DNA of 64,000 bases, taken from the NCBI RefSeq assembly GCF_020400725.1, contig NZ_JAINVG010000008.1:1-64000 (forward strand), given 5' to 3'. A program made the translations under genes and the position numbers. Below the pieces are notes generated by a model. It ran no database searches. It had not been told where the DNA came from and saw only the letters and a program-made list of their open reading frames with translations. The stretch comes from Streptomyces sp. NK15101 (GTDB lineage: Bacteria > Actinomycetota > Actinomycetes > Streptomycetales > Streptomycetaceae). Shown one piece after another: positions 58,869 to 64,000 of this stretch (its first letter is position 1; each line of letters starts with the position of its first letter).

Positions 58869-60452
58869 ATGCCGCACGACGAGCAGAACGGCGACGACGG
58901 GGACCCCGGACGGGACACCGGCGGCGCGCAGGAGGCGGGCGACGCCGCCGGGCGCCGGGAGGGTCTGCGGCAGGTGCTGCCCTGGATCTCCCTGCTCGTC
59001 GCCGCCGGGGCCGGAGCGCTGCTCTCGGTCGGCGCCTTCCTGGGCGTTTACGTCCGTCCCACGTCGGACGACTGGTGTGCCCTGTGGAAGGCCCGCGACA
59101 TGGGGGTCCTGGGGATCACCTCGGACTTCTACCGCACCCAGAACGGACGCGTCACCAACGCCTTCCTCACCGGCCTCCTCTACTCCGACGGCATGCGGGG
59201 TCCCAAGCTGCTGCCCGCCTTCCTGATCCTCGCGCTGGGCACCGGGCTGTTCCTTCTGGCCCGCACCGCCCTGCGCGCACCGCGTCGGCCCGCCGAACCG
59301 CCGACCGTGCCCCTCATGGCCGCGGCGGCGCTCGTCACCGCGCTGCTGTTCTTCGCCGGCACCCGCTCGTACCAGGTGCTGCTCTGGGCGCCGGCGACGA
59401 TCTCCCACACCCTGCCGAGCGTGATCGGCATCTGGACCGTGCTCGGTGCGGTCCGTGCGGCGCGCAGCGACGCGCGGTGGGCCAGGGTCGCGGCGGTGGG
59501 GGCGGCGCTCCTGGTCGGGGTGGTGCTCGGCATGCTGAGCGAACCGTTCACCCTGGTGGCCTGGGTGTTCTCGGCCACCGTGGCCGTCCTCTGTCTGCCC
59601 CGGTTCGGTTGGACCCGGGACCGGTACGTGTCCACCTGGTGCGCGGCGGCCTGTCTCGGGCTCCTCGCGGGCCTCGTCCTTCTCTACACCTCACCCGGAG
59701 CGCGCTGGCGGCGGGCCCAGCACCCGCCGGAGCCGCTGTCGGTCGCCGGCGTCGGAGAGACCTTCCGCGACTGGTGGCGCCTCTGGCAGACGATCGGCGG
59801 CCAGTGGGCGTATCTGGGCGCCCTCGCCGCCGGCGTGCTGCTCGGCATGGCGCTCGCCGCCCGGCGGGAGGGCGGCGTCGCCCGGCAGGAGAGCGGGCGC
59901 GTCCGCCGGGACGCCCCGACACCCCCGGGGTTCCCCCCGCGCGCGCTGTTCCGCGTGGCGGTGCTCCTGCCGCTGCCGCTGATCGGCCTGGCCTCGCTGG
60001 GCGTCGTCTTCGGGCTGCGCAGTGGCTACGGGGACACCGGCTGGACCTACGGCCGCACCTGGACGAGCTTCCTGCTTCCGCTGCTGATCACCCTCTGCGC
60101 GTACGGAGCGTGGGGCGGCCGACTCCTGGGACGCCACCTGGCGTCGCCCCTGCGCCCCGCCGCACGCGCGGCCGTGCTCGTGGCGGTCGGCACGGTCGCC
60201 GTCGGCAGCACGGCCGCCCTGGTGCATCCGGTGCGGGCGCTGACCACGAGCACGGTGGCGCGCTCCGTCGCCTGGGACCGTCAGAACGCCCGTATCCGGG
60301 ACGAGGTGGCGGCGGGTGCCCGTGAGGTCGCGTACAGGCCGCTCCTCATCGGCGGCCTCACCGAACCCCTCTTCGCGTCCTCGTACGAGCGGGACTGGGC
60401 GGCGCGGTGCACGGCCACGTACTACGGCGTGAACCGCATCCACCGGCCCTGA
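58869..60452 (+). CDS. Large polytopic membrane protein with SDDWC motif (envelope glycosylation)
   Basis: 527 residues from ATG 58869; a TTG at 58830 is an alternative. About 11 membrane segments. The first large outside loop contains VRPTSDDWCALWK, an acidic pair placed like the catalytic Asp of GT-C glycosyltransferases. The family in Streptomyces is annotated only as DUF6056-like as far as I recall. It is divergent from the GtrB gene across an AT-rich gap (58570-58868) that should hold both promoters. An extracytoplasmic sugar-transfer role is inferred from motif and context. Confidence 0.8.
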   Translation: MPHDEQNGDDGDPGRDTGGAQEAGDAAGRREGLRQVLPWISLLVAAGAGALLSVGAFLGVYVRPTSDDWCALWKARDMGVLGITSDFYRTQNGRVTNAFLTGLLYSDGMRGPKLLPAFLILALGTGLFLLARTALRAPRRPAEPPTVPLMAAAALVTALLFFAGTRSYQVLLWAPATISHTLPSVIGIWTVLGAVRAARSDARWARVAAVGAALLVGVVLGMLSEPFTLVAWVFSATVAVLCLPRFGWTRDRYVSTWCAAACLGLLAGLVLLYTSPGARWRRAQHPPEPLSVAGVGETFRDWWRLWQTIGGQWAYLGALAAGVLLGMALAARREGGVARQESGRVRRDAPTPPGFPPRALFRVAVLLPLPLIGLASLGVVFGLRSGYGDTGWTYGRTWTSFLLPLLITLCAYGAWGGRLLGRHLASPLRPAARAAVLVAVGTVAVGSTAALVHPVRALTTSTVARSVAWDRQNARIRDEVAAGAREVAYRPLLIGGLTEPLFASSYERDWAARCTATYYGVNRIHRP

Positions 60453-60467
60453 GGCCGGGCACGCGCG

Positions 60468-60502
60468 AGGAGGGGTGCCCCGGGCCGGGACACCCCTCCT
60501 CC
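60468..60502. terminator. Bidirectional terminator between the SDDWC gene and galE
   Basis: GAGGAGGGGTG pairs perfectly with CACCCCTCCTC (11 bp) around a GC-rich loop, between two convergent genes. Confidence 0.85.
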
Positions 60503-60516
60503 TTGGAACGCCGACG

Positions 60517-61509
60517 TCAGACGGTCACGCGGACCGCGCGGTTGGCGCCCCAGCCCTCCCAGGCCGAACTGATCATGGAGCGGACGTCGTGCTGCGCCTT
60601 CCAGCCGAGCTCCGACTCGATGCGCTCGGCCGAGGCGACCACGCGGGCCGGGTCGCCCGGGCGGCGCGGGGTGACGACGGGCTCGACGCTGTGACCGGTG
60701 ACCTCGTTGATGAGGTTCACCATCTCGCGCACCGACACGCCCTCGCCGCGCCCGATGTTCAGGGTCAGCGTGGCCGTCTCGCCTCGCTCGGCCGCCGCGG
60801 CGAGGGAGCGGGCCGCGGCGAGGTGGGCGCTCGCGATGTCGGCGACGTGGATGTAGTCACGGATGCAGGTGCCGTCCGGCGTCGGGTAGTCGTCGCCGAA
60901 GATGCGCGGGGACTCGCCGGCGTCGAGGCGCTCGAAGACCATCGGCACCAGGTTGAAGACGCCGGTGTCGGCGAGTTCCGGGGCCGCCGCGCCCGCCACG
61001 TTGAAGTACCGCAGACAGGCCGTGGACAGGCCGTGGGCCTGACCGACGGCGCGGGCCATCCACTCGCCGACGAGCTTCGTCTCGCCGTACGGGCTGAGCG
61101 GCAGGCACTCGGTGTCCTCGGTGACGAGGTCCACGTCCGGCATGCCGTAGACGGAGGCGGAAGAGGAGAAGAGGAAGCTCTTCACACCGGCCGAGACCGC
61201 CGCGTCGAGGATCGTCTGCAGACCCGTCACGTTCTCGTGGTAGTAGAACAGCGGCTTCTCGACCGACTCGCCGACCTGCTTCTTGCCGGCCAGGTGGACG
61301 ATGCCCGTGATCCGGTGCTCACGCAGCACCCGGTCGAGGAACTCGCGGTCCAGGACCGTGCCCTGCTCCAGGACGATGCCCTCGGGGACCCTCGCCGGGT
61401 TGCCGGTGCTGAGGTCGTCGACCACGACGACGCGCTCGCCGCCCTCGGTCATTGCTTTGACGACGTGGGAACCGATGTAACCGGCACCGCCGGTGATGAG
61501 CCAGGTCAT
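60517..61509 (-). CDS. galE: UDP-glucose 4-epimerase
   Basis: 330 residues from ATG 61509 (MTWLITGGAGYIGSHVVKAM). The extended SDR fold shows GGAGYIG for NAD binding, LFSSSASVYGMPD with the catalytic Ser, and SPYGETKLVGEWMA (Y-x3-K). GalE interconverts UDP-glucose and UDP-galactose. Its place among envelope glycosyltransferases suggests supply of UDP-galactose or a related sugar to the wall polymer rather than galactose breakdown. A hairpin just upstream separates it from the GT4 gene. Confidence 0.93.
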   Translation of the reverse strand: MTWLITGGAGYIGSHVVKAMTEGGERVVVVDDLSTGNPARVPEGIVLEQGTVLDREFLDRVLREHRITGIVHLAGKKQVGESVEKPLFYYHENVTGLQTILDAAVSAGVKSFLFSSSASVYGMPDVDLVTEDTECLPLSPYGETKLVGEWMARAVGQAHGLSTACLRYFNVAGAAAPELADTGVFNLVPMVFERLDAGESPRIFGDDYPTPDGTCIRDYIHVADIASAHLAAARSLAAAAERGETATLTLNIGRGEGVSVREMVNLINEVTGHSVEPVVTPRRPGDPARVVASAERIESELGWKAQHDVRSMISSAWEGWGANRAVRVTV

Positions 61510-61573
61510 TCCGACAGTGTAGCCACAGCCTCCGGGCCTCCCGGAGGCTCCCGAAGTGGCCCCGGACACGCCG

Positions 61574-61609
61574 GAAGCCCCGCCCGGGCACAGGGTCGGA
61601 CGGGGCTTC
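61574..61609. terminator. Terminator after the GT4 gene
   Basis: GAAGCCCCG pairs with CGGGGCTTC (9 bp) with a long GC-rich loop, 71 bases past the GT4 stop and upstream of galE on the same strand. Confidence 0.65.
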
Positions 61610-61679
61610 GGGCGTTCCGCGGGTCCGGGCCCGGCGAAAACGGTCGGACGGGTACTCGCCGGGAAAGGTCGGACAGGTC

Positions 61680-62834
61680 CTAGCGCTCGATCTCCTCGAA
61701 CGCCGCCTCCCACTGGTCGAGGACGTGCGGCAGCGCCAGGTGCGCGACGTGTTCGCGGCCGGCCCTGCCGTACCGCAGGCGCATCTCGTCGTCGTCCATC
61801 AGTTCGCCGAGCGCGGCGGCGAGCCCCGGCACGTCGGCCGGCGGCACCAGGGTGCCCGAGACGCCGTCCGCGACGAGCTCCCGAACTCCGCCGGAGACGT
61901 CGAAGCTCACGCACGGCACGCCACAGGCGGCGGCCTCGGCCAGCGCCATCGGCCGGCCCTCGCGCTCACTGCTGATCGCGACGACGGACAGCTCGCGGTA
62001 GGCGGCGGCCATGTCCTGCGCCGTGCCGCGGAAGACGACCTGGTCGGCGACGCCGAGGTCCTCGGCCCGCATCCGGAGCTCGCCCTCCAGGGGACCCTCG
62101 CCGAAGAGGTGCAGCTCCCAGCCCTCGCGGCCCTTGTGGGCCTGCGCGAAGGCCTCGATCATGCGGTCGTACCGCTTGATCGGGTCGAGCCGGCCGACCG
62201 CGCCGATCTTGCGGGTGTCGAGCGGGGCCAGCTCGTCCGGGAAGAACGGCAGCGGATTCGGCATGACGCGCACGTTCGGCACGCGCTGGTTGACGAACTC
62301 GACCGCGTCGCCCTCGGAAAGCACCAGGGTCTGCTCCAGCGCCGGGTAGTGGCGGCGGATCAGGCCCAGGTTGGCGCTCCGCTTCGCCTGCGCGAAGGAC
62401 TCGTGGTACTGCCCGATGCCCTTGAGGTGACGCCACTTCAGCGGCATGACCCAGTCCACCGCCCACGGCGAGCCGAAGACGATGTAGCCGTCCTCGACCT
62501 CGGCCAGCTTCCGCTCGAACTCCGCCCGCGCGTTGTCGCGGTCGGCCCGGGCGCGGCGGGCCTCGGCGCGCCGCGCCAGACTCAACCGGTCGCCGACCGT
62601 GCGCACGGGCGGCTTGGGCTCGGAGGGGGCCGGGTAGAGCGTCGAGTGCCGGTACGTACGCGTGGCGTTGTACGGGAACGGCTCGGGGCTCGGCCGGATG
62701 CCGATCAGCTCGACGCGGTGACCGCGCTCCCCCATGCCCTGGGCGAGGGTGTGCAGCACCCGCTGGGATCCGCCCATCGAGTCGACGTCGATGCCGACGA
62801 AGAACACGTTGCGGACAGGGGAAGCCTCAGTCAT
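61680..62834 (-). CDS. GT4-family glycosyltransferase
   Basis: 384 residues from ATG 62834 (MTEASPVRNVFFVGIDVDSM). GT-B fold with N-terminal SMGGSQRVLHTLAQGMGERG, a donor-binding site around AVGRLDPIKRYDRMIEAFAQ, and the EX7E-type stretch SEREGRPMALAEAAACGVP. It probably transfers a hexose to a wall-linked glycerol polymer or glycolipid. The start overlaps the end of the TagF-like gene by 8 bases, so the two are coupled. Confidence 0.9.
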   Translation of the reverse strand: MTEASPVRNVFFVGIDVDSMGGSQRVLHTLAQGMGERGHRVELIGIRPSPEPFPYNATRTYRHSTLYPAPSEPKPPVRTVGDRLSLARRAEARRARADRDNARAEFERKLAEVEDGYIVFGSPWAVDWVMPLKWRHLKGIGQYHESFAQAKRSANLGLIRRHYPALEQTLVLSEGDAVEFVNQRVPNVRVMPNPLPFFPDELAPLDTRKIGAVGRLDPIKRYDRMIEAFAQAHKGREGWELHLFGEGPLEGELRMRAEDLGVADQVVFRGTAQDMAAAYRELSVVAISSEREGRPMALAEAAACGVPCVSFDVSGGVRELVADGVSGTLVPPADVPGLAAALGELMDDDEMRLRYGRAGREHVAHLALPHVLDQWEAAFEEIER

Positions 62835-64000
62835 GGGTGCCGCCTTCGAAAAAAGCATCGACCACCATCTTGCTGGCGTGGCCGGTCTCGTACGAGCAGA
62901 ACATTTCCTGGAAGCGCGCGTACCGCTCGGCGTGGCGCTCCTGGGTGCCCTCCAGGTCCCGCACGGCGGCGGCGAGGTCCTCGGTGGTCGTCAGCATCGG
63001 GCCGGGCGCGATCTCTTCGAGGTCGTAGTACGTGCCGCGGTCGCCGCCCTTGTACACCTCGTAGTCGTCCGTGTAGAGCAGGATCGGACGGCCGGTGTTG
63101 GCGTAGTCGAACATCAGCGACGAGTAGTCCGTGAGGACCGCGTCCGAGGCCAGCATCACGTCGTTGATGTCGGCGTAGGAGGAACCGTCGCGCAGGAAGT
63201 GGCCCAGCTCCGGAGCGATCTTGAACCGGTCGTACGGGTGGGTCCGCACGACGACGATCCACTGGTCGGACAGGAGCGGGGCCAGCGCCTCCAGGTCCAC
63301 CCGCACCGACTGTCCGGTGCGGCGGGCCGCGTCACGGAACGTCGGGGCGTAGAGCAGGACCTTCTTGTCGGCCGGGATGTCCAGGGCCTCGCGAACGGCG
63401 GCGGCCCTGGCCTGCTGCTGGGGCTCGGCCCAGCGCACCAGCACGTCGTTGCGCGGGTAGCCGGAGCGGATCAGGTCGGCCGAGACCTCGAAGGCCGGGA
63501 CGAAGGTCCGCTCGAACTCGGCGCTGGGGCAGACGAGGGCGTCCCAGCGACCGACGGCGGCGCGGAAACGCCCCTTCTCGATCTCCGACGCGCCACGCAG
63601 CGAGGGCACGTCGAAGCCCATCGCCTTGAAGGTCTGGCCGTGCCAGGTCTGGAGGTACCGGGTGCCCTTCGGCTTCGGGTACAGGTACGGCAGGTTGTGC
63701 GAGTCGACCCAGTAGGTGGCTCGGGCCAGCGCACGTCCGTAGGCGAAGCTTCCGCGCTTGACGAGGGTGACGTCCTCCGGGAAGGACGAGCGGTCGCCGG
63801 AGTACGACCAGATCACGTCGATCGGGAGGTTGCGGCGCTTGAGCTCCTCGTAGATGTAGCGAGGGCTGTCCGCGTAGCCGCGGCCCTCCATCGCCTCGAA
63901 CACGGCGAGGCCGCGCTTGCGCCGCGGGAGCTTGGCCACGGTGTCGTACGCGCTGGCCTTGCCCTCGTTGCCGACGAGGATCTTCCTGACCTTGCCGACC
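62827..64000 (-). CDS. CDP-glycerol glycerophosphotransferase (TagF-like), N-terminus outside window
   Basis: At least 390 residues; the frame is open to the right edge (VGKVRKILVGNEGKASAYDT before AKLPRRKRGLAVFEAMEGRG), so the start lies beyond 64000. TagF-type motifs: PRYIYEELKRRNLPIDVIWS, LQTWHGQTFKAMGFD, LYAPTFRDAARRTGQSVRVD and LTDYSSLMFDYANTGRPILL. It polymerises glycerol-phosphate units from CDP-glycerol, the backbone step of wall teichoic acid synthesis. The GT4 enzyme, epimerase and GtrA/GtrB pair alongside fit a decorated glycerol-phosphate polymer. Confidence 0.9.
   Translation of the reverse strand, partial: VGKVRKILVGNEGKASAYDTVAKLPRRKRGLAVFEAMEGRGYADSPRYIYEELKRRNLPIDVIWSYSGDRSSFPEDVTLVKRGSFAYGRALARATYWVDSHNLPYLYPKPKGTRYLQTWHGQTFKAMGFDVPSLRGASEIEKGRFRAAVGRWDALVCPSAEFERTFVPAFEVSADLIRSGYPRNDVLVRWAEPQQQARAAAVREALDIPADKKVLLYAPTFRDAARRTGQSVRVDLEALAPLLSDQWIVVVRTHPYDRFKIAPELGHFLRDGSSYADINDVMLASDAVLTDYSSLMFDYANTGRPILLYTDDYEVYKGGDRGTYYDLEEIAPGPMLTTTEDLAAAVRDLEGTQERHAERYARFQEMFCSYETGHASKMVVDAFFEGGTHD

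Overview
The window is a high-GC actinobacterial chromosome segment, almost certainly Streptomyces. Evidence: coding DNA with G/C at nearly every third position, frequent GTG starts, a CIRCE-type element at hrcA, and a gene order (YbeY-PhoH, hrcA-dnaJ, hemW, lepA/rpsT, holA, comEA-comEC, leuS, rsfS, nadD, proA/proB) that I recognise from the conserved core of Streptomyces chromosomes. No phage, integrase, insertion sequence, CRISPR array or secondary-metabolite cluster is visible. The genes are mainly housekeeping, with short accessory modules between them.

Region 1 (1-9845): a cytidine-deaminase-like gene leaving the left edge, a lipoprotein, a divergent MmyB-type regulator/DHA2 exporter pair, then a leftward operon phoH - ybeY - CBS transporter - YjbR. 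Next come a PfkB sugar kinase and a divergent MFS protein with a Crp-like palindrome between them. Region 2 (9846-21231): a possible ricin-lectin remnant; the leftward set HIT - RNase Z - adenine deaminase; an AAA+ ATPase overlapping a TPR membrane protein; rsmE with a nitronate monooxygenase; hrcA-dnaJ under CIRCE; a metallo-beta-lactamase-fold protein and DUF3097.

Region 3 (21232-30304): a block of palindromic intergenic repeats, hemW, an acyl-CoA ligase, divergent lepA and rpsT, a 756-bp non-coding stretch of degenerate repeats, holA, a small acidic protein and a YceI protein. Region 4 (30403-38580): an arylamine N-acetyltransferase, an exporter with its ArsR-like regulator (operator repeats visible), comEC/comEA, DegV and a one-pass membrane protein.

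Region 5 (38641-46316): leuS behind a leader peptide with three consecutive Leu codons and a Rho-independent attenuator, then three identical tRNA-Ala(GGC) genes. The second and third tRNAs bracket a 4.2-kb module holding a GT87 mannosyltransferase, small zinc-ribbon ORFs and a second MmyB/DHA2 pair. Region 6 (46421-57031): phosphoglycerate-mutase-like gene (apparent CTG start), rsfS, a divergent LCP/LytR_C protein, nadD, two micro-membrane proteins, an M48 protease, two membrane proteins sharing an N-terminal motif, proA, a conserved hypothetical gene and proB.

Region 7 (57095-64000): a cell-envelope glycopolymer cluster with GtrA flippase-like and GtrB-like proteins, a polytopic membrane protein, galE, a GT4 glycosyltransferase and a CDP-glycerol glycerophosphotransferase running off the right edge. 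Together with the LCP-like protein and the GT87 enzyme, this points to wall teichoic-acid-type polymer synthesis. The strongest non-routine signals are the leuS leader, the CTG start, the pseudo-LCP protein, the deaminase without zinc ligands, and the repeat-rich intergenic regions.
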